From contig NC_135557.1 in NCBI RefSeq assembly GCF_964340395.1, positions 1,776,187-1,840,186 on the forward strand: a stretch of 64,000 nt of DNA. The letters run 5' to 3'. The notes under the pieces were generated by a model. The model did not search any database and was not told where the DNA came from. It saw only the letters and a list, made by a program, of their open reading frames with translations. Each line of letters opens with the position of its first letter. The stretch's first letter is position 1. Both the position numbers and the translations under genes were made by a program. Shown here in pieces: positions 21,548 to 31,800 of this stretch. The stretch comes from Glandiceps talaboti (lineage: Eukaryota; Hemichordata; Enteropneusta; Spengelidae).

Positions 21548-23797
21548 ATAAAATACTTGCCATATATCCCAGGCAGATGATTGTAAAATGTATTATTCCG
21601 TAGAGTTTATATCCGATTTAGATAAAGATTCACCTGTGCATTTTCGAACATCACACTAGTAACCACGATAACGGTGAGTAAGGTGAGTCGTGCTTCGCGT
21701 AGTAGAGAGTGCACGTGAGTACATAATGACATGTCCGATAGTACATGTAGTTGTCATCCACGGCAATCGACGAGGGGTATGTCATGTGTATTTACATCCT
21801 ACGCCTTCCTTGTTTGTTTGACGTATTAAATATTATTCGATGAATACATAGAATTTGTTTTAATATCGAATTAAGATTTCTTTATTTTTGACGCGATGCA
21901 CGGGGCCGGAATGAATACTAGTCTAGTAGATGTGTGACTAAAAGCTATATAGTTACCATTTGCAGTAGGGATTCATCCAGTAAATCATGCTCATCGTATG
22001 AACTTGTCAGACATTCAATGGGATTGGACCGAAAACATTCACGAAAACCGAATAATTCTTTTCGTATTATCAATCTTATTTTATTTACAAATGTCAAATA
22101 ATGTTTTAATATACTTTACTTCATTCTTACTAACATTGGCAAGGACCGACACGGAACAATTATCAAAAGTATGTCAAAATTCAAGTGCTGTAAACACATA
22201 GGTATGAGCGTACGAATACAGTGCGATGAAATAAAATTGTCAACAAACCTAAATAGTAATTACCGTCGATAAAAAGAAACGTCTTTATAACAAATATGCG
22301 GATGCGGAAAAAAACTTACATTTTGTGAGCTGTTTTTCACGTGTCACTCGGTCAAAGGAAGCCTATCTAGTACGGGGCTAAGTACGAGGAGTTGGGAGAA
22401 AATCATACACGATGACGATCGCGCCGCTGTTGTGAATCATTATGTATACGTGAAAATATAGGCAAAGCATTTCGATAAACCCACACGTTTTTCTTCTGAA
22501 AGTAAATTTCAAGCAATATACACGATCAAATTATTGGACCTCAGACACGCGTGCGACACACTTGCATTTGTCTAGTGTTGTCTGAGACTGGACAAGCTAT
22601 GAGTACAGTCTGCGAGAATCTAGATCTGGCGTGGATTTGTATGAGTTGTCCTTGAAGTGTACTGAATCATATCTTGGTATTTCAAACAAACACGGGGGAT
22701 TATGTGCCAACAAGATGGAAAATCGCAAACTTCCTATAGATACACGTTCGTTATACCACATTGTAGGTAAAGTCGTCCTATTTCATTTTATTTGTTGGGC
22801 TCTGACATTCCATTTTATTACTGAGGTATGTAATTCAAACGGGGGCGACTCATCCCGACTCGGTCAGAGCGCTTTCAAAATCATGCGCCGTTTTCCGACT
22901 AATTGCATTTCGCGAGAAACAATTGATTAAAATATGGTGTGCACCCACAGGTGTGTTATGTAAGGATGTTGTTAACACCACTTGTAAATTCCCGCCGAGT
23001 AAAATTCTGACGTTGATTGGCTGTCATGCAATATTACGTGTAATACTTGCTCGTTAATACTGACCTCACATAGAGACAATAGTTTCCCGCCAAAATGTAA
23101 AATCACAGGTGATGGGTTCATTTTTGCTCTTTATTTTGATTGGTTCTCAATACCTTTTCAAATACTTGTAAATCCGTCTTACTACAGCTCAAAAAGTTCA
23201 AAATGGCTACACATCTATCTGTAATGTCTGTCTGTGAATTGCTGAGGCTCGATGGAAGATGCGACTTGTAAAGAAAGAGGAAGCCCAAAGTTGTGCCTAC
23301 CTGTTTGGTTGGGATAACTGACATCATGCTAGGATAGATTTTATTTGCTTCGTTTTTGACATCATGCTATTTTTTTCTCTTGTACGGATTGTGTTGGGTT
23401 GGGTTATGTGGGCAATGGACAACAGTTTGGCTAATTCCATTGTCTAGGAGAAGCAAAAATTACAGGCTCGATTAGTTGAAAAAAGTTGGAAAATTTGGGA
23501 CAAAAATAACATGACTTCATAGTTACGTGAACGAAATTAATGAAAGCGTTCTATTTTGCCACTACCAGTTCAAAAAGAAGCTAAAATAAATTGAATGGCC
23601 GGCACTTTCTATCTTGCACTTCGCACATTTAGTCACCAATAACTTTAATTAATTCACTAATATTTAAATTTCTCCTCATTAATGCATGTCAAATTGTCTT
23701 TTTGAAATGGTATTGCATCATAGATCTCAGTCTCTCATTATATATGTTCGCGATGAAAAAAAAAGAATTTAGCAAAGGAAAATTAAAAACCAACCAG
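21548..23797. other. No gene recognised; somewhat less AT-rich
   Basis: Several short frames exist. The longest, 22631-22930 (99 codons), includes a hydrophobic stretch around VVLFHFICWALTFHF and is followed in sequence by a GTATGT donor-like site near 22825. Nothing in it matches a family I know. I would not call a gene. Confidence 0.4.
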
Positions 23798-23868
23798 GTG
23801 GGCACAATAATGGAGCTGGACAAGAAGACCAGAGACAGTTGGATGTGATTATCAATCTCAAGGCAGAC
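23798..23868 (+). other. Exon-like block A (possible diverged exon)
   Basis: Ends at a strong donor, GTAAGT, at 23869, after 'caatctcaaggcagac'. Its acceptor side is weak: a CAG at 23795-23797 after an A-rich rather than pyrimidine-rich stretch. Frames are open through the block in two phases. It shares about 45 bp around the donor with block B, 225 bp downstream, so the two are a tandem duplication. Words such as 'agacagt' and 'atcaa', and the donor, recall the mini-exon of the 420-bp array, but homology is uncertain. Confidence 0.3.
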
Positions 23869-24043
23869 GTAAGTAATAATTGTCTTATAAAGTGATTTTA
23901 CCAGTGTTATTGGAACATTAGAAGTTAGAGACTTTCAAGTCTGTGGTATGTAGCAGAATAAGATATTACAATATCAATGAATGCTATATATTGAAAAAGT
24001 ATTTTTTTAAAAAAAAACTATTGTTTGATGAATTCACTTTCAG

Positions 24044-24093
24044 ATGGAACATCCCCAAGATAGATGGATGTGATTTTCAATCTCAAGGCAGAA
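24044..24093 (+). other. Exon-like block B (possible diverged exon)
   Basis: A 50-nt block between an acceptor (aattcactttcag, ending 24043) and a GTGAGT donor at 24094. It begins 'atggaac', like the array mini-exon ('gatggaac'). One phase is open throughout (WNIPKIDGCDFQSQGR). It leaves one nucleotide over, which is the phase needed to read into the open frame of the array mini-exon. Only transcript data could show whether it is used. Confidence 0.35.
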
Positions 24094-25062
24094 GTGAGTC
24101 AATAATTGTCTTATATATAATATAGTTTTTGTATTTTTTGAAATGGTATTGGTGTCTTAGGTCGTTCTCATTATAGCTGCATTTTTTTGTGTGATTTTGA
24201 GGGCTTTTTCGTCTGTTTTCGTGCTTTTTTTCGTTTCGACGTTTAACCCAAATCAAACGCTATAATTCTTCTAACGCAAACGCAAATCGACAGAACCGAT
24301 TCATATCTGAATCTGTAGCTGGTTTGCTATATCACTTTTACTACGCTACAACCGCTACAGACCCCCCTATTTAACGCTCCCCTCAAAAATCTGTTTCGGA
24401 TCAGTGAGCACATTTTGTTGTTGTTTGATATGTCATCCCCTAACCTTTAACCTGGCTAGTACTATAATCATAAAAATGGAGGAGTGCAATAATGTGGAAG
24501 GTAGTGAGGTAACTACTTGTTTAATATTATAATAAGTCATACATGGAAGTTCAAAGTTGAGGTTTGTGTAATTTAAATATATCAAGAATTTGAAGCCCAC
24601 TAAAGAAATGGTTGGAATGTGCAGAGATACAACTAAAAGAATAGCCTGGACTGCCATTTTTTGAGACTTGTGATTCAGCGTGTTCATTTTAAGCTGGCCA
24701 CCGACCAGTTTGCCCGGCTTTTCAGTCAATTGGGTCGGCTATTCAGCAGCTAAAAATTTACAAATTACATGCAAAATTGGATTTGTACTTTGATAATTTC
24801 AAATTGCTAAGAAAAGCCCTAAAAATGAACTCGCTATTTCCGTTAGTAACGAAATACAGATGATCTAATCGATCGTACTCAAATGTTATCGTACTCGGAA
24901 TATCGGTTTTTGCTTTGCCGAGTTGACGTTCGGGTGGGGAGATCTACTCAATCGAGCACAAATGTCAATCATTACCGAACGTGAGAAATGGAACGGAGCT
25001 CGGCGGCATTGGCTTCCGATTGTTTCCGAAACTTACCTAAAATTCGAAGATCGGCATTCAAA

Positions 25063-25147
25063 ATGACGTCGTCCAAGAAACATAAAGTAGATCTCGTAAA
25101 TACCCTCGGAAAGTTTGGTTTTCCAAAGTGTGGTCGAACTAAGTTTG
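25063..25147 (+). CDS. Possible first coding exon of an unknown gene
   Basis: A local CpG-richer island (about 24880-25150) in an AT-rich region contains an ATG at 25063. The open frame begins MTSSKKHKVDLVNTLGKFGF and continues through PKCGRTKFG to a GTAGGT donor-like site at 25148. The frame is also open upstream to an ATG at 24988. The exon would leave one nucleotide over, which joins in frame to the open phase of the array mini-exons starting at 28.1 kb. I recognise no domain. Composition, start and phase are suggestive only; this could be chance. Confidence 0.25.
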
Positions 25148-25200
25148 GTAGGTTGACTTGCAACACTTCAGAGTGTAGGAATTTTCATTTAATTGTATAA

Positions 25201-26099
25201 TTTGAATAACAAATCGCACAAATGACAGGATTTCTGATCATGATCATGATATATGACATTGACAGATAATGTACTTTGACAGATCGTAACATAAGTGACG
25301 TCTCTGATGCTTATTTTCGTAATTAATCCTGTCAGAGTTTACAAATAGATGACAAACGTGTTTTGGAATGTTGATGATGCTGATAAAATATAGTCCATTT
25401 TCACTAAACTTATTTACATACTACATGTACAAAGTCGTATATGTACGTGAGCTTTGAATTTTAATTTACATTATTTTAATGGTTTAACTGATTATGTAGT
25501 TATAATCATTTCTGTGAGTAAATCTTTTGTTGACAACTTCGATAAATTTATGGATCAACAGATCTTGAATGTGAAAATCTTTAACTGTTTTTGGCAACGT
25601 TTCATTTTTCTTGTAAAGTTCATACATTGAAAATAATGTTAAGTTTTAAAGTAATAATAATAAGGTTACCTTTTTGAAATCTCGTTTTGAAGCAACTATG
25701 TATCACTACTATATAAAATGGAGTGAGCAGTTCTATTGTCTAAAGTTTGAAAGTGTGTACTTTTATTTTTGAAATTCTAAACCAACATTGTTTAACTAAA
25801 TGCAGACAACAATGAATGGTTATGCACTACTCGTTTTAAAAATCCATAGCTATTTCCAAAATAATTGAGATGTACAACAGTGTAGATAGAACATATGTTC
25901 ACGTTTGGGAGAATGATCAGTGAAATTTCCCTGTAGGGTGATTAAAGGTACGTAACATCCTCTTTCAGAACATATTTGTAGATAAAGAAGAGACCAATAA
26001 TCTGAGACTAGTACATGTACAGTACGAGTAGTTAGTCAGTTACCAGTCAGTCACTTCCATCAAAACAATAAAAAACCGCTTCACAATAAAATTATTTAA
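25201..26099. other. AT-rich non-coding stretch
   Basis: No gene or repeat seen. A short palindromic 'tgatcatgatcatga' occurs near 25237. Confidence 0.5.
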
Positions 26100-26235
26100 A
26101 AATGCAACGATAAAAGTAAGACCAGCTCGAATACAATGGTATAAAAGTAAGGCCAGCTTATAAAGCCAGCTTATAAAAGTAAGGCCAGCTCGAATACAAT
26201 GATAAAAATAAGACCAGCTCGAATACAGTAATACA
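26100..26235. repeat. ~35-bp short tandem repeat ('gaccagctcgaatac')
   Basis: 'agtaagaccagctcgaatac', or a shortened form of it, occurs about five times, with variants 'aaggccagcttataaa'. It leads directly into the CAGT minisatellite. Confidence 0.75.
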
Positions 26236-26738
26236 ATGACGAGAAATGTTGTAGTACAACTGAAGCAGTCAGTCAGTCACCTGTAAGTCAGCCATTAAGC
26301 TGTACGTGTACATTACAAGGAGTCAGTCAGTCACCAGTCAGTCATTCATTACGTCAGGCAGTCAGAAATGTTGCAGTTCAACTGAAGAAATCAGTCAGCC
26401 ACCAAGTAGTACATGTACATTACAAAGAGTCTGTCAGTCACTAGTCAGTCAGTCAGTCAGTCAGTCAGTCAGACAGAAATGTTGTAGTACAACTGAAGCA
26501 GTCAGTCAGCCAGTCAGTCAGCCAGTCAGTCAGTCACCTGTCAGTAAGCCGTCAAGTAGTACGTGTACATCAAGTAGTATATGTACAATACAAGGAGTCT
26601 GTCATTCACTAGTCAGTCAATCAGTCAGTCAGTCAGTCAGTCAGTCACAAATGTCGTAGTACAACTGAAGCAGTCAGTCAGTCAGTCACCTGTCAGTCAC
26701 CCAGCCATCAAGTAGTACATGTAAATTACAAGGAGTCT

Positions 26739-26769
<31 letters not shown>

Positions 26770-27895
26770 AGTCAGTCAGAAATGTTGTAGTACAACTGAA
26801 GCAGTCAGCCAGTCACCTGTCAGTAAGTCATTAAGCTGTACGTGTACATTACAAGGGGTCAGTCAGTCCCCAGTCAGTCATTTATTAAGTCAGGCAGTCA
26901 GAAATGTTGCAGTACAACTGAAGAAGTCACCCAGCCATCGAGTAGGACATGTAAATTACAAGGAGTCTGTCAGTCACTAGTCAGTCAGTCAGAAATATTG
27001 TAGTACAACTGAAGCAGACAGTCACCTGTCAGTCAGCCATTAATTTAGTAGATGTACATTCCAAGGAGTCTGTCAGTCACAATTCAGTCAGTGTCAGCCA
27101 GTCAGAAATGTTGTAGTACAACTGAAGCAGTCAGTCAGTCAGTCAGTCACCTGTCAGTCAGCCATTAAGCAGTATGTGTACATTAAAGGAGTCTGTCAGT
27201 CACTAGTCAGTCAGTCAAAAATGTTGTAGTACAACTGAAATAGTCAGTCAGTCACCTGTCAGTCAGCCATTAAGTAGTACATGTACATTACAAGGAGTCT
27301 GTCAGTCACTAGTCAGTCAGTCAGTCAGTCAGTCAGTCAGTCAGTCAGTCAGTCAGTCAGAAATGTTGTAGTACAACTGAAGCAGTCAGTCACTCACCTG
27401 TCACTCAGCCATCAGGTAGTACATGTACATTACAAGGAGTCTGTCAGTCACTAGTTAGTCAGTCAGTCAGTCAGTCAGTCAGTCAGTAGTCAGTTAGTCA
27501 GAAATGTTGTAGTACAACTGAAGCAGTCAGCTGTCAGTCAGTCAGCTGTCAGTCAGCCATCAAGTAGTACATGTACATTACAAGGAATCTGTCAGTCACT
27601 AGTCATTCAGTCAGCCAGTCAGAAATGTTGTAGTACAACTGAAGCAGACAGTCAGTCACCAGTCAGTCAGCCATCAAATTAGTAGGTGACAGATGTACAT
27701 TACAAGGAGGCTGTCAGTCACTAGTCAGTCAGTGTCAGTCAGTCAGAAATGTTGTAGTACAACAGAAGGAGTCAGTCAGTCACCAGTCAGTCAGTCAGTC
27801 AGTCAGTCAGACAGACATGTTGTAATACAACTGAAACAGTCAATCACCTGTCAGTAAGCCATCAAGTAGTATGTGTACATCAAGTAGTACGTGCA
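26236..27895. repeat. Minisatellite with embedded (CAGT)n, about 14 units
   Basis: A unit of roughly 90-170 bp contains 'aaatgttgtagtacaactga', a CAGT run, 'cacctgtcagtcagcc', 'aagtagtacatgtacatta' and 'caaggagtctgtcagtcact'. Length varies mainly through the number of CAGT tetramers. Units start near 26236, 26365, 26476, 26648, 26780, 26900, 26990, 27106, 27218, 27360, 27502, 27624, 27745 and 27816. The first and fifth units share the variant 'ttaagctgtacgtgtacatt', so a block of about 540 bp was itself duplicated. The SVSQSVSQ-type ORF here is a repeat artefact. Confidence 0.93.
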
Positions 27896-28147
27896 CAAGT
27901 TATCTATAAGGGTCTTTTGTCAGTACTAAGCACATGACAAGTACTGACAACCTTATGTCACAAGTAGATTGTAGCTGAATGAATTAATATTTTGAAGATA
28001 AGCATAATTTTATTATAAGTAGTAATATTTTGTCAAAAACGTCAATGTGAGTAGTGGCAACTTTAAGAGTAGATATTAAAATCCAAATGACTGTTATTAT
28101 ATTCCATCAATAAGTTTATACTGTATTGTTTGATTCATTCCTTTCAG
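27896..28147. repeat. Diverged half-unit at the left edge of the 420-bp array
   Basis: Aligns to the second half of the array unit (from 'tcttttgtcagtactaagca' to the acceptor 'ttcattcctttcag') but with many more substitutions than interior units. It abuts the CAGT minisatellite. Edge units escape homogenisation, so this is the expected signature of the array boundary. Confidence 0.9.
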
Positions 28148-28226
28148 GATGGAACTCAAGGTCACGGAAGATGACACGAACAGATTGGCAGATGAACACC
28201 AGACAGTCAATCAAGAAGTGGAAGAA
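28148..28226 (+). other. First mini-exon-like block (79 nt, variant)
   Basis: Acceptor tttcag ends at 28147 and the donor gtaagt starts at 28227. It is 1 nt shorter than the standard copy ('gaacagattggcag' instead of 'gaacacagatggcag'). In this copy two phases are open. One starts at the ATG 28149 (MELKVTEDDTNRLADEHQ...) and would run on unspliced to a stop 27 nt past the exon end. As the edge copy it may be closest to an ancestral exon, or it may be degenerate. Confidence 0.45.
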
Positions 28227-28564
28227 GTAAGTGAAGATTTTGGAATTGTATAATTACTGAGAATGGTCATTAAATTTTGTTGCCCAATATTTCTTCCCAT
28301 CTGCAATGGAAAGTATAAGTTATCAAAAAGTTCTTTTGTCAGTACTAAGCACACGACAAGTAATGACAACCTTATGTCACAAGTAGATTGTCGCAGAATG
28401 AAGAAATATTTTGGAGATGAACAGAATTGTATTATCCATGGTAATATCTTTTCAAAAAGGTTAAATTGAGTAGTGGCAACTTTAAGAGTAAATATTAGAA
28501 TCTAAATAACTTATTTCATTCCATCAATAAGCTTATACTGTATTGTTTGATTCATTCCTTTCAG

Positions 28565-28644
28565 GATGGAACTCAAGGTCACGGAAGATGACACGAACAC
28601 AGATGGCAGATGAACACCAGACAGTCAATCAAGAAGTGGAAGAA
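28565..28644 (+). other. Standard 80-nt mini-exon-like block (representative)
   Basis: Representative of about 75 copies. The acceptor is ttcattcctttcag and the donor is gtaagt. Of the three phases, phase 1 stops after DGTQGHGR and phase 2 stops after MELKVTEDDTNTDGR. The third is open through all 26 codons (WNSRSRKMTRTQMADEHQT, ending NQEVEE). An 80-nt length means that joining two copies shifts the frame into the phase that stops. Splice signals are nearly invariant: five copies have GTGAGT (before ORFs at 34534, 39134, 41219, 42891 and 44549) and one has GTAATT (before 51883). Confidence 0.45.
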
Positions 28645-28680
28645 GTAAGTGAAGATTTTGGAATTGTATAATTACTGAGA

Positions 28681-28887
28681 ATGGTCATTAAATTTTGTTG
28701 CCCAATATTTCTTCCCATCTGCAATGGAAAGTATAAGTTATCTAAAAGTTCTTTTGTCAGTACTAACCACACGAAAAGTAATGACAACCTTATGTCACAA
28801 GTAGATTGTAGCAGAATGAAGAAATATTTTGGAGATGAACAGAATTGTATTATCCATGGTAATATCTTTTCAAAAAGGTTAAATTGA
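28681..28887 (+). other. 68-codon ORF repeated in each array unit (representative)
   Basis: Begins MVIKFCCPIFLPICNGKYKL and ends with IFSKRLN. It is Cys- and Lys-rich, with no signal peptide or domain I recognise. It is intact in about four fifths of units. It is broken in the rest, most often by loss of two T's in 'aatattttggag' (for example the units at 29941, 37877, 43309, 58578 and 62341). Recurrent variants are amino-acid changing (V/I, I/L, H/R, K/T, S/C), so persistence reflects array homogeneity rather than selection. It lies in the putative intron. Confidence 0.2.
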
Positions 28888-31800
28888 GTAGTGGCAACTT
28901 TAAGAGTAAATATTAGAATCTAAATAACTGTTATTTCATTCCATCAGTAAGTTTATACTGTATTGTTTGATTCATTCCTTTCAGGATGGAACTCAAGGTC
29001 ACGGAAGATGACACGAACACAGATGGCAGATGAACACCAGACAGCCAATCAAGAAGTGGAAGAAGTAAGTGAAGATTTTGGAATTGTATAATTACTGAGA
29101 ATGGTCATTAAATTTTGTTGCCCAGTATTTATTCCCATCTGCAATGGAAAGTATAAGTTATCAAAAAGTTCTTTTGTCAGTACTAAGCACACGACAAGTA
29201 ATGACAACCTTATGTCACAAGTAGATTGTAGCAGAATGAAGAAATATTGTGGAGATGAACAGAATTGTATTATCCATGGTAATATCTTTTCAAAAAGGTT
29301 AAATTAAGTAGTGGCAACTTTAAGAGTAAATATTAGAATCTAAATAACTGTTATTTCATTCCATCAATAAGTTTATACTGTATTGTTTGATTCATTCCTT
29401 TCAGGATGGAACTCAAGGTCACGGAAGATGACACGAACAGAGATGGCAGATGAACACCAGACAGCCAATCAAGAAGTGGAAGAAGTAAGTGAAGATTTTG
29501 GAATTGTATAATTACTGAGAATGGTCATTAAATTTTGTTGCCCAATATTTCTTCCCATCTGCAATGGAAAGTATAAGTTATCAAAAAGTTCTTTTGTCAG
29601 TACTAAGCACACGACAACTAATGACAACCTTATGTCACAAGTAGATTGTAGCAGAATAAAGAAATATTTTGGAGTTGAACAGAATTATATTATCCGTGGT
29701 AATATCTTTTCAAAGAGGTTAAATTGAGTAGTGGCAACTTTAAGAGTAAATATTAGAATCTAAATAACTGTTATTTCATCCCATCAATAAGTTTATACTG
29801 TATTGTTTGATTCATTCCTTTCAGGATGGAACTCAAGGTCACGGAAGATGACACGAACACAGATGGCAGATGAACACCAGACAGTCAATCAAGAAGTGGA
29901 AGAAGTAAGTGAAGATTTTGGAATTGTATAATTACTGAGAATGGTCATTAAATTTTGTTGCCCAATATTTCTTCCCATCTGCAATGGAAAGTATAAGTTA
30001 TCTAAAAGTTCTTTTGTCAGTACTAACCACACGAAAAGTAATGACAACCTTATGTCACAAGTAGATTGTAGCAGAATGAAGAAATATTGGAGATGAACAG
30101 AATTGTATTATCCGTGGTAATATCTTTTCAAAAAGGTTAAATTGAGTAGTGACAACTTTAAGAGTAAATATTAGAATACTGTTATTTCATTCCATCAATA
30201 AGTTTATACTGTTTTGTTTGATTCATTCCTTTCAGGATGGAACTCAAGGTCACGGAAGATGACACGAACACAGATGGCAGATGAACACCAGACAGCCAAT
30301 CAAGAAGTGGAAGAAGTAAGTGAAGATTTTGGAATTGTATAATTACTGAGAATGGTCATTAAATTTTGTTGCCCAGTATTTATTCCCATCTGCAATGGAA
30401 AGTATAAGTTATCAAAAAGTTCTTTTGTCAGTACTAAGCACACGACAAGTAATGACAACCTTATGTCACAAGTAGATTGTAGCAGAATGAAGAAATATTG
30501 GAGATGAACAGAATTGTATTATCCGTGGTAATATCTTTTCAAAAAGGTTAAATTGAGTAGTGACAACTTTAAGAGTAAATATTAGAATCTAAATAACTGT
30601 TATTTCATTCCAGCAATAGGTTTATACTGTATTGTTTGATTCATTCCTTTCAGGATGGAACTCAAGGTCACGGAAGATGACACGAACACAGATGGCAGAT
30701 GAACACCAGACAGCCAATCAAGAAGTGAAAGAAGTAAGTGAAGATTTTGGAATTGTATAATTACTGAGAATGGTCATTAAATTTTGTTGCCCAGTATTTC
30801 TTCCCATCTGCAATGGAAAGTGTAAGTTATCAAAAAGTTCTTTTGTCAGTACTAAGCACACGACAAGTAATGACAACCTTATGTCACAAGTAGATTGTAG
30901 CAGAATGAAGAAATATTTTGGAGATGAACAGAATTGTATTATCCGTGGTAATATCTTTTCAAAGAGGTTAAATTGAGTAGTGGCAACTTTAAGAGTAAAT
31001 ATTAGAATCTAAATAACTGTTATTTCATCCCATCAATAAGTTTATACTGTATTGTTTGATTCATTCCTTTCAGGATGGAACTCAAGGTCACGGAAGATGA
31101 CACGAACACAGATGGCAGATGAACACCAGACAGCCAATCAAGAAGTGGAAGAAGTAAGTGAAGATTTTGGAATTGTATAATTACTGAGAATGGTCATTAA
31201 ATTTTGTTGCCCAGTATTTATTCCCATCTGCAATGGAAAGTATAAGTTATCAAAAAGTTCTTTTGTCAGTACTAAGCACACGACAAGTAATGACAACCTT
31301 ATGTCACAAGTAGATTGTAGCAGAATGAAGAAATATTTTGGAGATGAACAGAATTGTATTATCCATGGTAATATCTTTTCAAAAAGGTTAAATTGAGGAG
31401 TGGCAACTTTAGGAGTAAATATTAGAATCTAAATAACTGTTATTTCATCCCATCAATAAGTTTATACTGTATTGTTTGATTCATTCCTTTCAGGATGGAA
31501 CTCAAGGTCACGGAAGATGACACGAACACAGATGGCAGATGAACACCAGACAGCCAATCAAGAAGTGGAAGAAGTAAGTGAAGATTTTGGAATTGTATAA
31601 TTACTGAGAATGGTCATTAAATTTTGTTGCCCAGTATTTATTCCCATCTGCAATGGAAAGTATAAGTTATCAAAAAGTTCTTTTTTTCAGTACTAAGCAC
31701 ACGACAAATAATGACAACCTTATGTCACAAGTAGATTGTAGCAGAATGAAGAAATATTTTGGAGATGAACAGAATTGTATTATCCATGGTAATATCTTTT

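Noticed and set aside
22631-22930. 99-residue ORF with a hydrophobic segment and a donor-like GTATGT downstream
   Set aside because: No family resemblance, and GT-rich words are frequent; insufficient to call an exon.
26306-26659. SVSQSVSQ-rich 117-residue protein
   Set aside because: It is the translation of CAGT tetramers and their minisatellite frame.
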